This document shows positions 28,759-37,233 of a DNA stretch of 64,000 nt, piece by piece (within the stretch, counting starts at the first letter, position 1; each line of letters begins with the position of its first letter). A model generated the notes under the pieces. It made no database searches and was not told the DNA's origin. It saw only the letters and a list, made by a program, of their open reading frames with translations. The translations under genes and the position numbers were made by a program. Source of the stretch: Amycolatopsis cihanbeyliensis (GTDB taxonomy: Bacteria > Actinomycetota > Actinomycetes > Mycobacteriales > Pseudonocardiaceae); NCBI RefSeq assembly GCF_006715045.1, contig NZ_VFML01000002.1, forward strand, positions 744,001 through 808,000, given 5' to 3'.

Positions 28759-29297
28759 TCAGCGCTTGAGCGTGAAGGTGAAGTCGCCGGAGAGCTTGCC
28801 GCTCAGCCGGACTGCCGAAACGAGTTTCCCCTCCGTGATCAGCCTCTCCACCTCGGCCCGCGAAAGACCGCAACCTTCGGCGATCAGTCGCACCGGCCGG
28901 ACAGGGATCCGCGCCGCAAAGCGGACCGCGACGTCGATCACCTCGCGGTCCGGGTGGTCCCATCCGCCGGTGTCGAGGCGCCAGGCGTCGTCCCAGTCGA
29001 GGGCGATGCGATTACGGCGCCGTACGACCGGATCCTGGAGCAGCTCAGCTGTCAGGCCAGGGTCGTTGTCATGCAGCCGGTCCAGCAGCTCAGATCGTAC
29101 GGAGCGCACATTCATCCGCTCCAGGACCGTGAGCTTCGCAGTTTCCCCGCAAGCGGTACAGAGCGCGAGGAGCCAGGCGTCGATGAGCTTCTGGTTTGCG
29201 TTGACGCGAAATTTGCCGCTTGCCCGGCGGCGCACGCGTGGCAACGGCGGCGAACGAGCGGCAGGCGGGTGGGCACGACCGCCCAGTTTTTGAGCAT
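28759..29297 (-). pseudogene. DUF1062 family protein with internal frameshift
   Basis: ATG 29297 begins MLKNWAVVPTRLPLVRRRCHACA, the usual start of DUF1062 proteins, with the first half of a CxxC metal pair. The frame then changes at about 29210-29225. The rest continues one frame away as GKFRVNANQKLIDAWLLALC, TACGETAKLTVLERM and IRVDRL-like C-terminal helices to the stop at 28759. Either a small indel has broken the gene or the assembly has an error here. DUF1062 proteins have no assigned function. Confidence 0.7.
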
Positions 29298-29412
29298 AGA
29301 AGTACACCGGTTCAGTGAGAAGTCCGCAGCAGAAGGAGCGCCGCACATGCGCGACGTGCGACAAGTCAGCGCTCGGGAGGTCTCACAGGGTGTACAACGG
29401 CGCGTCCTTGGA

Positions 29413-29601
29413 CTAGACGACTTTGGTCGGCAGCATGGTATGGCGCACAGCGGCGCTTGTTCCACTGGTTTTCGAGTGCGTCACCGCCAGGTTCCTGAGC
29501 CTGTCGATCGTCCGCTCGACCTCGCTCCGACGCTTGTGATCGGGGCGGGTGCGAGGATGTGCGTCGCCCCACTGCCCTGGTGCGATCATCCCGCCGATCA
29601 C
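29413..29601 (-). pseudogene. possible IS5-type transposase tail
   Basis: The frame contains DHKRRSEVERTIDRLRNLAVTHSKT, which resembles the late ERTINRLKN helix that carries the last catalytic Glu in IS5-family DDE transposases. Nothing upstream in the frame fits, and no inverted-repeat ends were found. Low confidence; other DNA-binding fragments are possible. Confidence 0.3.
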
Positions 29602-29624
29602 GCCCCCTCAACCGCCCCCGCGAA

Positions 29625-29687
29625 CAGCAAACTCGCCAGCATGAATGGCCAACACGGTGACGTGAGCAGCAAACACGACGGGGTTGG
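29625..29687 (+). repeat. 21-bp tandem repeat array, three units
   Basis: Units start at 29625, 29646 and 29667. They begin CAGCAAACTCG, TGGCCAACACG and CAGCAAACACG and end with ATGAA, GTGAG and a diverged tail. The array ends one base before the stop of the GNAT gene. Units two and three match units C and D of the array at 60394-60477 almost base for base. Confidence 0.85.
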
Positions 29688-29688
29688 G

Positions 29689-30216
29689 TTACGGGTTCCA
29701 GTCCGGGTGCTCGAGGGCGTACTCGACCTCCCCGTGCTCGCTGCCCTCGATGGGTTCCGGCCAGTCCTGGTGAAAGGTCCGCACGTACCGCAAGCCCGCC
29801 TTCTCCAGTACGCGCCGGGAAGCGAGGTTGACCGCCATCGTCCGGGCATATGTCCGCCATACGTCCAGTTCGGTGAAACCCTTGCGCACCAATGCCCGTG
29901 CGCCCTCGGTCGCGTATCCCCTTCCCCACGCCGACCGGCGCAGGCGGTAACCGAGCTCGACCTCGCCCGGCCGGTCGCCGTCCCGCGAGCGCAACTCGAA
30001 CCACCCGAGAAACGCGCTCCCCGGCTTCTCCTCCGCCGCCCAGAAACCGCCGCCGAGGAATGTCGGCAGCACCCGACTCTCGACCTCCGCGCGCGGCGTG
30101 GGTCGGCCGCCGGTGAGCCAGCGCATGACCTCGGGGTCGCTGTCCAGCTCGACCAGGTCGTCCATGTCGGACTCGGCGAACGCCCGCAGCACCAGGCGAT
30201 CGGTCTCCAGGAACAT
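29689..30216 (-). CDS. GNAT-family N-acetyltransferase (RimJ-like)
   Basis: 175 residues. It starts with FLETDRLVLRAFAESDMDDL, the typical opening of RimJ/RimL-type acetyltransferases. It has the acetyl-CoA loop RSAWGRGYATEGARAL and the late NLASRRVLEKAGL. It acetylates an amine on a protein or small molecule; the substrate is unknown. It lies ten bases after the SARP regulator on the same strand. Confidence 0.9.
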   Translation of the reverse strand: MFLETDRLVLRAFAESDMDDLVELDSDPEVMRWLTGGRPTPRAEVESRVLPTFLGGGFWAAEEKPGSAFLGWFELRSRDGDRPGEVELGYRLRRSAWGRGYATEGARALVRKGFTELDVWRTYARTMAVNLASRRVLEKAGLRYVRTFHQDWPEPIEGSEHGEVEYALEHPDWNP

Positions 30217-30225
30217 GTGGGCAAC

Positions 30226-33084
30226 CTAGCCTGACCGCGTCCCCGCGTCAGCCAGTTTTCGCTCCACTCGCTCGACATCGGCGGTACGCCGCTGTTCCCT
30301 GAACAACGTGACGGCCCGGCGCCAGTACTCGACGGCCACACCGGTCGCACCGAAGGCATGGTGGGTGTCCCCGAGGCTGGCCAAGGTCCTTGCCTCCTCG
30401 TAGGTGTGCCGCAGCTCCCGGAACAGCGCCAGCGCCTCGCCGTAGTGACGCACGGCCTGGTCGTACTCGCCGAGATGCCGCACGATGTACCCGAGGCTGT
30501 CCAGGGTCTGCGCCTCCGCCCTGCGATGCCCGTGCCTGCGGCACAACGCGAGCCCTTCCTCGCAGTGGACGCGCGCGGTCTCGAAGTTGCCGAGCTTGGC
30601 CTCGAACCAGCCGATGGCGCCGCGCATATCCGCCGCCCACACGTGGTCACCGACCTCCTGGAACAGGCGCAACGAGTGATGCGACTCCGCCAGCGCCCGC
30701 TGGTTGTCGCCCGCGAACTCCAACACCACCGCCAGTGCCTGGTGGGCATGCGCCTTGGCACCGAGGTCGCCTGCTTCAGTGAACAACTCGAGGGCGAGCT
30801 CGAGGTGTTCGAGCGCCTGCGCCTGCTCCCCCACCCGGGCGTAGGTGTGGCCGATCTCGCGGTGTGCCCAGCCCCGGGCGAAGGGTTCGCCGAGCCGGTC
30901 CGCGGCGGCCACCCCGGCAAGCCAGGATTCGAGGCTCTCCTGCGGGTTACCACGCCGCCGGTGGAAGCTACCGAGCACCCAGGCCAGCAACCACACCTGG
31001 GCGTCCATGCCCTGTGCGATGGCCGTCTCCTGCGCGGCCAGCAGGCATTCGTGCTCGGTGTCGAACCACGCCGCGGCCGCCGCGGTGCTCGCCGGAACCT
31101 CCGGCAGCGCCCCCTCGGCAGGCGGGCCGGGGGCGATCAGCGGTCGCTGCGGGTAGAGCAACCGGTCCGCCGCGTGCGCGGTGTGCAGGTAGAAGTCCAC
31201 CAGCCTGCGCGCCGCGGTCCGCAACTCCTTCGGCGCACCGGACTCCGTGGCCTGCTCCGCCGCGTAGAGCCGCAGCAGGTCGTGCATCCGGTACCGGCCG
31301 GGGACGTGCTGCTGAACCAGGTGCGCCGCCTCCAGCTCGCGCAGCAGTACGCGGGCCCTTTCCGGCGGCAACGCGGCCAGACTGGCGGCCGCCCGCAGGC
31401 TGATGTCCGGCCCCTGCACCAGGCCGAGCAGGCGGAACATCCCGGCGGCCGCGGTGCCGAGCGCACGGCAGGACCAGGAGAACACCGCACGCAGGTTCGC
31501 GGTCAGCTCCCCGGCGTCGAAAGCGTCCAACCTGGCGGATGCGCCCCGCAGTTCCTCGGCGAGCACGGCGAGCGGGAAGTCCGGGTGGGCGGCGGCACGC
31601 GCCACCACGATGCTGACCGCGAGTGGCAACCCGGCGCACCAGCGAACCAGATCGGCGGCCACCGCGGGTTCGCTCAGCACCCGCTCGACGCCGAGCTGCC
31701 CGGCCAGCAGCTCGCGCGCCTCCCCCGCGCTCAACACGTCCAGATTGACCAGCCGCCCGCCACGCAACTGCAAGCCGGGCAGTCGTCGGCGGCTGGTGAC
31801 CAGCGCGGTGCAGGTCTCGCTGCCCGGCAACAACGGCTCGACCTGCGTGGCGTCCCTGGCGTTGTCGAGCACGACGAGCAATCGCTTGCCCGCGACCATG
31901 CTGCGGTAGAGCGCCGCCCGCCCGTCCAGATCGGCCGGGATCGCGGCCGCGTCGGCCCCGAGTGCGTCCAGGAAGCCGCGCAGGACCGCCGAGGGCGAAC
32001 TCGGCTCGCACGAGGGGTCGAAGCCACGCAGGTTGACATGCAACTGCCCGTCCGGGAACCGGTCCAGGTTCCGCTGCGCCCAGTGCACCGCGAGCGCGGT
32101 CTTGCCGATACCGCCGGTACCGGCGATCACCACGATCGGCGTGGAGCCGGGCTCCCCGGCGAGCGGCAGCGCGTCGAGCTGCTTCAGCTCGTCGGCACGA
32201 CCGACGAAGCCGCCCACGTCCGCGGGTAGCTGGCGGGGCATCGGGAAACCGAGGTGCGCCGGCCGCTCGGCGCCCTCGGCGAGCAGCTCGGGGTCCTCCC
32301 GCAGAATCCGCTGGTGCAGCTCACCGAGCGTGGCGCCGGGTTCGGTGCCCAGCTCGGCGCGCAACCGCCGGGCGAGCGCGGTGAAGCAGTCCAGCGCCTC
32401 GCTGGATCGGCCCACCCGGTACAACGCCAGCATGAGCCAGCGCACCAACGGCTCGGCCAGCGGGTGCTCGGCCACCACGTTGGCCAGCTCGGCCACCACC
32501 TCGGCATGCCGTCCCGCCGCCAGTTCGGCTTCGAAGAGGTCACCGAGCAGGCCGAGCCGTTCGCGTTCCAGCCCGTCCCGCACCCGCTCGGCCCAGTCCC
32601 CACCGACCCCGGCCAGCGCCGGGCCCCGCCACAACGCGGCGGCGTCCCGCAGCAGGCGGGCGGCACGCCCGGGCTCACCGGCGGCGAGTGCCGCGCGGCC
32701 CTGCCCGGCGACCTCACGCATGAGGCAGACGTCCACCTGCTCGGGCGGTACCTCGAGCACGTAGCCGCCACCATGCTTGCCGAGCGTGACCACCCCCTCG
32801 CGGCCGAGCTCCCGCAGCAGCCTGCGCAGCCGCGCGATGTAGCCGTAGAGCGTGTCGCGAGCGGTGGTGGGTGGCTCCTCGCCCCACACCCGGTCGATCA
32901 GCGACTCGAGCGGCACCGGCTTACCCGGGCTGAGCGCGAGCGCCGCCAGCACACAACACTGCTTGGCGGGGCCGGCGGTCGCCGTGCCACCGGCGGCACC
33001 ATCATGGGCGTCCAGTCCGACACTGCCCAGCAGGCGCACCACCAGGTCGCCACCAGCGGTTCGGTCCGTGACATCCACCTCCAT
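30226..33084 (-). CDS. AfsR/SARP-type regulator: DNA-binding-BTAD, NB-ARC, TPR
   Basis: 952 residues. Residues about 15-105 form an OmpR-like winged helix (LIDRVWGEEPPTTARDTLYG and RLRRLL). The BTAD helical domain follows to about 265. The NB-ARC ATPase has IAGTGGIGKTALAV (Walker A, about 320) and LLVVLDNARD (Walker B). From about 640 to the end there are TPR-like helices (GWAHREIGHTYARVGEQAQALEHL and repeats). Such proteins switch on secondary metabolism by binding 11-bp-spaced direct repeats, with ATP and phosphorylation or partner sensing as control. An exact 11-bp tandem repeat lies 34 bases upstream of its start. Confidence 0.95.
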   Translation of the reverse strand: MEVDVTDRTAGGDLVVRLLGSVGLDAHDGAAGGTATAGPAKQCCVLAALALSPGKPVPLESLIDRVWGEEPPTTARDTLYGYIARLRRLLRELGREGVVTLGKHGGGYVLEVPPEQVDVCLMREVAGQGRAALAAGEPGRAARLLRDAAALWRGPALAGVGGDWAERVRDGLERERLGLLGDLFEAELAAGRHAEVVAELANVVAEHPLAEPLVRWLMLALYRVGRSSEALDCFTALARRLRAELGTEPGATLGELHQRILREDPELLAEGAERPAHLGFPMPRQLPADVGGFVGRADELKQLDALPLAGEPGSTPIVVIAGTGGIGKTALAVHWAQRNLDRFPDGQLHVNLRGFDPSCEPSSPSAVLRGFLDALGADAAAIPADLDGRAALYRSMVAGKRLLVVLDNARDATQVEPLLPGSETCTALVTSRRRLPGLQLRGGRLVNLDVLSAGEARELLAGQLGVERVLSEPAVAADLVRWCAGLPLAVSIVVARAAAHPDFPLAVLAEELRGASARLDAFDAGELTANLRAVFSWSCRALGTAAAGMFRLLGLVQGPDISLRAAASLAALPPERARVLLRELEAAHLVQQHVPGRYRMHDLLRLYAAEQATESGAPKELRTAARRLVDFYLHTAHAADRLLYPQRPLIAPGPPAEGALPEVPASTAAAAAWFDTEHECLLAAQETAIAQGMDAQVWLLAWVLGSFHRRRGNPQESLESWLAGVAAADRLGEPFARGWAHREIGHTYARVGEQAQALEHLELALELFTEAGDLGAKAHAHQALAVVLEFAGDNQRALAESHHSLRLFQEVGDHVWAADMRGAIGWFEAKLGNFETARVHCEEGLALCRRHGHRRAEAQTLDSLGYIVRHLGEYDQAVRHYGEALALFRELRHTYEEARTLASLGDTHHAFGATGVAVEYWRRAVTLFREQRRTADVERVERKLADAGTRSG

Positions 33085-33117
33085 GATCGAAGCACTCGCT
33101 CATCAGGGTGAACAAGA

Positions 33118-33139
33118 CCGGTGCAAGGCCGGTGCAAGG
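33118..33139 (+). promoter_or_regulatory. two tandem 11-bp direct repeats CCGGTGCAAGG, candidate SARP site
   Basis: The two copies are exact and adjacent, giving a one-helical-turn period as SARP/AfsR sites do. A weaker third turn, TTTTCACCAGT (33140-33150), follows and resembles AfsR/PhoP half-sites. Nine bases later is CATACT (33160-33165), a fair -10 for rightward transcription of the small ORFs at 33170 and 33204. Confidence 0.55.
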
Positions 33140-33169
33140 TTTTCACCAGTTCGGCGCAGCATACTGACC

Positions 33170-33202
33170 ATGACCGATTTCCACGGTGACGAAGGGGGTT
33201 GA
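33170..33202 (+). CDS. possible 10-residue leader peptide ORF
   Basis: It reads MTDFHGDEGG, from an ATG five bases after the putative -10, so it would be leaderless or nearly so. Its stop lies one base before the next ATG (33204). It may only position ribosomes for the second ORF. Coding is uncertain. Confidence 0.3.
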   Translation: MTDFHGDEGG

Positions 33203-33203
33203 G

Positions 33204-33245
33204 ATGTACGGGGTGAACGGCTCCGAACGCAATCGGGAGCTCTGA
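33204..33245 (+). CDS. possible 13-residue peptide ORF with strong ribosome binding site
   Basis: It reads MYGVNGSERNREL. GAAGGGGG lies seven bases upstream, one of the best ribosome binding sites in the window, and a strong terminator follows six bases after the stop. The tiny unit is divergent from the SARP gene, in the position that afsS holds beside afsR in Streptomyces. No similarity to AfsS is seen. Confidence 0.4.
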   Translation: MYGVNGSERNREL

Positions 33246-33250
33246 AGACG

Positions 33251-33287
33251 TCCCGGTATCGCCGCAGGGGGTGCGGCGATACCGGGA
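33251..33287. terminator. strong hairpin, 16-bp perfect stem
   Basis: The arms are TCCCGGTATCGCCGCA (33251-33266) and its exact complement (33272-33287), with a GGGGG loop. There is no U-tract, as is usual in actinomycete terminators. It lies just after the 13-residue ORF and 38 bases after the end of the convergent MFS gene, so it can stop transcripts from both sides. Confidence 0.8.
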
Positions 33288-33325
33288 TCCCTCAGTGCCT
33301 GCTCCTCGACGCGCGACACGATCGG

Positions 33326-34579
33326 CTAGGGGACGGAGCGGATGGGGAGGATCAGGAAAGCTCCGGCGATGGCGACGCAGCCCGCGGTGAGGTACAGCAC
33401 GGGGTAGCTGCCGACCAGCGCGATGATCCCGCCCGCGATCATCGGGGCGAAAGCCTGCGGGGCCGTATTGGCCAGGTTCACGATTCCGAGGTCCTTGGCC
33501 CGGTCGGTCGCGGCGGGCAGCACCTGGGTGATCAGCGCGTTGTCCACCGCCACGTACACCCCGTAGCCCAGCCCGAGCACGGCGGCGGCGAGCACCACGG
33601 CGAACCAGGAGTGCCAGACCGCCAGCATCAGCATGGACACCGCGATGATCCCGGACGAGGTCACCACGTAGACCTTTCGGCGCCCGCTGCGGTCGGAGAG
33701 CCTGCCTGCCAGCACGCTGGTGCACAGGATGCCAAGGGTGTACGCGACGGTCAGCACGAGCACCCCGCCCGCGGGGTCGTCCAGCTTCAGCACGTCGCGC
33801 AGGAAGTACAGCAGGTACAGGGTGGCGATCGAGTTGGCGAGCTGGATGGCCAGCCGCGCCACCGCCGCCCAGGCGAAGTCCGGGTGCCGCCGCGGGCTGA
33901 TCCAGAACCCCTTCACGAAACGGCGCGGGTCGAACCGGGGCCGCTGCTCGGGCAGCAGGCGCGGCTCCCACGAGGCCAGCACGAACGGCAGGGCCAACCC
34001 GAGCACCAGCCCGGCCAGCAGCAGGTACCCACCGGTGTTCGTGGGTACGACCACGGTCACCAGCAGCACCCCGAGCACCAGCCCGAGCGGCAGCGGCAGG
34101 CCGGCGAAGGCCGACACGAAGCCGCGCTGCCGTACCGGAACCTGGTCCGGAACGCTCGCGGTCAGCCCGGCGAACATCGCGTTCTGCGCACCCTGTGCCG
34201 CCATCCAGCACAGGGCGACACCCAGCACGGTGACCTGCACGGGCAGCAGCACGAGCGCGAAGGCGCACACCACAGCCCCACCGAGCACCCACGGCCGGCG
34301 CCGGCCGAACCGCGAGGTGGTGCGATCGGACAACGCCCCCGCGATCGGCGCGGCCAGGATGGACACGACCGCCGCGCAGGCGGTGACGATGGCGAGGTTG
34401 GTCTCCTTGCTCGCCGCGTCGATCCGCTCGACCTGCAGCGGGAGCAGGATCTGGATCGGGGTGACCGTCGCCATGGAGAAGCCGAGCACACCGGCCGAGA
34501 GCCGCAGCGTCCACGCCATCCCCACCGGAGTGGTCGGCTCGTCGAGCGCGCTCGTCGCGCGGCGGGCCGGCGTGGTCAC
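33326..34579 (-). CDS. MFS transporter, last gene of a five-gene operon
   Basis: 417 residues from GTG 34579, overlapping the SMP-30 stop by four bases. It has about 12 helices. GALSDRTTSRFGRRRPWVLGG is the motif-A region, and a repeat of it appears in the second half as AGRLSDRSGRRKVYVVTS. The RRPWVLGG form is seen in GPH/sugar-type and related actinobacterial carriers. The operon context (SDR, phosphatase, SMP-30) suggests uptake of a carbohydrate or lactone-like substrate, but the substrate is unknown. Confidence 0.88.
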   Translation of the reverse strand: MTTPARRATSALDEPTTPVGMAWTLRLSAGVLGFSMATVTPIQILLPLQVERIDAASKETNLAIVTACAAVVSILAAPIAGALSDRTTSRFGRRRPWVLGGAVVCAFALVLLPVQVTVLGVALCWMAAQGAQNAMFAGLTASVPDQVPVRQRGFVSAFAGLPLPLGLVLGVLLVTVVVPTNTGGYLLLAGLVLGLALPFVLASWEPRLLPEQRPRFDPRRFVKGFWISPRRHPDFAWAAVARLAIQLANSIATLYLLYFLRDVLKLDDPAGGVLVLTVAYTLGILCTSVLAGRLSDRSGRRKVYVVTSSGIIAVSMLMLAVWHSWFAVVLAAAVLGLGYGVYVAVDNALITQVLPAATDRAKDLGIVNLANTAPQAFAPMIAGGIIALVGSYPVLYLTAGCVAIAGAFLILPIRSVP

Positions 34580-35496
34580 AACGGCAGCATAGCGATGGCG
34601 CGTTCCTCGAGACTGCCGAAGTACAGTTTCCCTTCCCGCTCGCGGACGCCGGTCATCATGTGGAAACCGTCGACCTCCCCGTACCGCTCCTGCACGATCC
34701 GGCCGTCGGCGTCCAGGCCCAGCGCGCGCATGGTGCGGGAAGGCGAGGGCTGTAGCCACGGCGGAGCCCTGCGCACCGCTGCCCGCGCCGGCGCGGGCAG
34801 CTTGCGCGCCAGGTTCAGCGCGGCCACCTCCGGGCTCGGCACCGCGATCCAGATCAGCCCGTCGCTGCCGGTGGAGGTGTTGTCCGGGTAGCCGGGGAGG
34901 CCGCCGGCGAACACCTCGACCCGGCCCTGCTTTACGCCGGTCAGCCACACCCTGCGCAGCCGGCAGGAACCGCTCTCGGCGACGGTCACGAAGGACTCGT
35001 CCGGGATGAGCGCCACCCCGTTGGCGAACTGCAGGCCGTCCGCGAGCAGGTCGATCGCGCCATCCGGGGTGCGGCGCAGCAACCGCCCGGTCCCGGTCTG
35101 CTCGATCAGGTCGGCGCGCCACTCCCGCACCGGGAACCGGGTGGAGGAGTCGCTGAAGTACACCGTGCCGTCGCCTGCCACCGCGGCGTTGTTGCACACC
35201 AGCAGGCGCCTGCCCGCGCCCTCGGTGGCCAGGGTCCGCACCCGGCCGTCGGCGATGGTCACCGCGAGCAGGCCCCGGTCGGCGTCACAGACCAGCAGCT
35301 CGTCCTCGCCGAGGAACTCCAACCCGAGCGGGCGGCCACCGGTGTCCGCGATCGTGTCGATCCGCCTGCCTTCCTGGGCGACCCGGATGATCCGGCCGTC
35401 CTCGAGGCCCGTGTAGACCCCCTCGTCCCGATCGACGAGGACGTCCTCGGGGCCATGACCGTTCACCGGGATCACCGTGGTTCCGGCAAGGGACAC
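34576..35496 (-). CDS. SMP-30/gluconolactonase or strictosidine-synthase-like protein
   Basis: 306 residues with the six-bladed propeller pattern: GPEDVLVDRDEGVYTGLEDGRI, GRPLGLEF, NNAAVAGDGTVYFSDSS and YPDNTSTGSDGLIWIA. The order and the FSDSS blade match the strictosidine-synthase-like group, which in bacteria hydrolyses lactones or esters. No signal peptide. It is ten bases downstream of the phosphatase gene and coupled to the MFS gene. Confidence 0.85.
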   Translation of the reverse strand: MSLAGTTVIPVNGHGPEDVLVDRDEGVYTGLEDGRIIRVAQEGRRIDTIADTGGRPLGLEFLGEDELLVCDADRGLLAVTIADGRVRTLATEGAGRRLLVCNNAAVAGDGTVYFSDSSTRFPVREWRADLIEQTGTGRLLRRTPDGAIDLLADGLQFANGVALIPDESFVTVAESGSCRLRRVWLTGVKQGRVEVFAGGLPGYPDNTSTGSDGLIWIAVPSPEVAALNLARKLPAPARAAVRRAPPWLQPSPSRTMRALGLDADGRIVQERYGEVDGFHMMTGVREREGKLYFGSLEERAIAMLPL

Positions 35497-35506
35497 GGAA
35501 CTCCTC

Positions 35507-36157
35507 CTAGCGGTAGCTGAGCAACGATGTCGACTCGAAATGCGCGTGCTCGTTGAACGAAAGCAGGGACAGTCCGCTTTGGCCAGCGACCAACTTGGTG
35601 ATGCCCGCGTTCGTGGTCACCCGGTTGAGGTGGAGGAAGGCCTCGGCACCGCCGCCGAGCAGCTCGGCGGCCACCGCCGCGATGACCCCGCCGGAGGTGA
35701 ACACCGCCGCCTGTTCGCCCCTGCCGAGCGCGGCGGCCAGCTCCGCCACGGCCGCGCGGGTCCGGGCGCCGAACGCGGGCCAGCTCTCCGCGCACGGGCT
35801 GCCCGCCCCGGCCCGGGTCCAGCTCCGCAGCGCGGCGTCCAGCGCGGCCTGGAACACCCGCGGGTCACGCTGCTCGACCGGCGTGCCGTGGTGGGCCAGC
35901 ACGTCCAGGTGGTCGTACTCGTTCCATCTCGGGTCCTCCTTGGCGGAAAGGCCGGTGGCCAGTTCCGCCAGCGCCGCGGCGGCCGTGGCGCGCTGGCGCA
36001 GCAGGGAACCGCACCGGGCCTCGCCGATCCGGGCGCCCCGGCGGCGCAGTTCGGCGCCCACCGCGGTGGACTGCACCTTCCCCTGCTCGGAGAGCAGGTC
36101 GTAGTCCGCCGCGCCGAACGAGGCCTGCCCATGCCGTACGAGGTAGATCGCGCCCAT
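35507..36157 (-). CDS. histidine phosphatase family protein
   Basis: 216 residues from ATG 36157, sharing one base with the upstream stop (TGATG). It begins GAIYLVRHGQASFG with the catalytic RHG, has SLLRQRATAAA and the second His in FTSGGVIAAVAA (a less usual form of the GH motif: no His is seen there, so the second histidine is in doubt). The substrate is unknown. It is part of the coupled operon. Confidence 0.85.
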   Translation of the reverse strand: MGAIYLVRHGQASFGAADYDLLSEQGKVQSTAVGAELRRRGARIGEARCGSLLRQRATAAAALAELATGLSAKEDPRWNEYDHLDVLAHHGTPVEQRDPRVFQAALDAALRSWTRAGAGSPCAESWPAFGARTRAAVAELAAALGRGEQAAVFTSGGVIAAVAAELLGGGAEAFLHLNRVTTNAGITKLVAGQSGLSLLSFNEHAHFESTSLLSYR

Positions 36158-37233
36158 CAGGCCCCGCCCTCCCGGATGATCCGCAGGCATCGGGACTCCA
36201 GGTAACCGACGAACATCCAGAAGTCCTTGAACGCCGGGTTGTGCGTCTGCCCGTGGTGGTAGCGGTGGTAGATCTGCTGCAGCACCACGGCCAACCGGAA
36301 CAGGCCGTACACCTCGTAGAACGTCCAGTTCGGCACGGCGAGGCCGGTGCGTTCGGCATAGTGGTCGACGACCTCGGCACGGCTGGGCATGCCGGGCAGG
36401 TGGGTCGGCTGCCGCCTGCTCAGCTGGAAGGTCTCGTCGTCATCGGCCTGCACCCAGTACGCCAGGGTGCTGCCGAGCTCCATCAGCGGGTCGCCGAGGG
36501 TAGCCATCTCCCAGTCCAGTACACCGGTGATCCGCAGGTCCTCCCTGCCGGCCAGCACCACGTTGTCGAACCGGAAGTCGTTGTGGATCAAGCAGATCGA
36601 CACCTCGCCGGGCTGGTTGGCGGCCAGCCACCCCATCACCTCGCCGAAGCCGGGCACGTTCTCCGTGCGAGCCCGCTCGAACCGCGCGCCCCAGCCCTCG
36701 ACCTGCCTGCGCACGTAGCCCGCACCCTTGCCGAGGTCGGCGAGGCCCGCCGCGGCGACATCCACCTGGTGCAGCTCGACCAACCGGTCGATCAGCCGGG
36801 TGGCGAGGTCGCGCGCGGCGGCGGGCGCGAGGGACATGCCGGCAGGCAGACCGCCGCGCAGGATCAACCCTTCCAGGCGCTCCATCACGTAGAAGTCGTC
36901 GCCGAGCACGGCGGGGTCGGCGCAGAAGGCCAGCACCTCGGGTACGTAGGGGAACACCGGCCGCAGCCCGGCCTGCACCCGGTACTCCCGCCGCATGTCG
37001 TGCGCCGAGGCCGCCTTCTGCCCGGGGGGTGGCCTGCGCAGGACGAGCTCCCGATCCGGGTAGCGCAGCAGGTAGGTCAGGTTGGACGCGCCGCGCGGGA
37101 ACTGCCGCACCCGCGGCGGGCCCGCGCCCTCGAGGCCGTCGAGCTCGCCGCTGAGCCAGGCGTGCACGGCGTGCACGTCGAAGCCGTCCTCGGCACGGAC
37201 CTCGGTCGTCGGATCGGTCTGGCCGGAGCTCAT
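36157..37233 (-). CDS. APH-like phosphotransferase family protein (ACAD10/FadE36-like)
   Basis: 358 residues from ATG 37233, overlapping the SDR stop (ATGA). It has RQFPRGASNLTYLLRYPDRELVLRRPP as the nucleotide loop and Lys/Arg region. LIHNDFRFDNVVL is the catalytic loop and LDWEMATLGDP holds the metal Asp. These proteins sit with acyl-CoA dehydrogenases in actinobacteria (annotated FadE36) and are thought to phosphorylate hydroxy-acyl-CoA substrates. A role in hydroxy acid or lipid degradation is an inference. Confidence 0.9.
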   Translation of the reverse strand: MSSGQTDPTTEVRAEDGFDVHAVHAWLSGELDGLEGAGPPRVRQFPRGASNLTYLLRYPDRELVLRRPPPGQKAASAHDMRREYRVQAGLRPVFPYVPEVLAFCADPAVLGDDFYVMERLEGLILRGGLPAGMSLAPAAARDLATRLIDRLVELHQVDVAAAGLADLGKGAGYVRRQVEGWGARFERARTENVPGFGEVMGWLAANQPGEVSICLIHNDFRFDNVVLAGREDLRITGVLDWEMATLGDPLMELGSTLAYWVQADDDETFQLSRRQPTHLPGMPSRAEVVDHYAERTGLAVPNWTFYEVYGLFRLAVVLQQIYHRYHHGQTHNPAFKDFWMFVGYLESRCLRIIREGGA

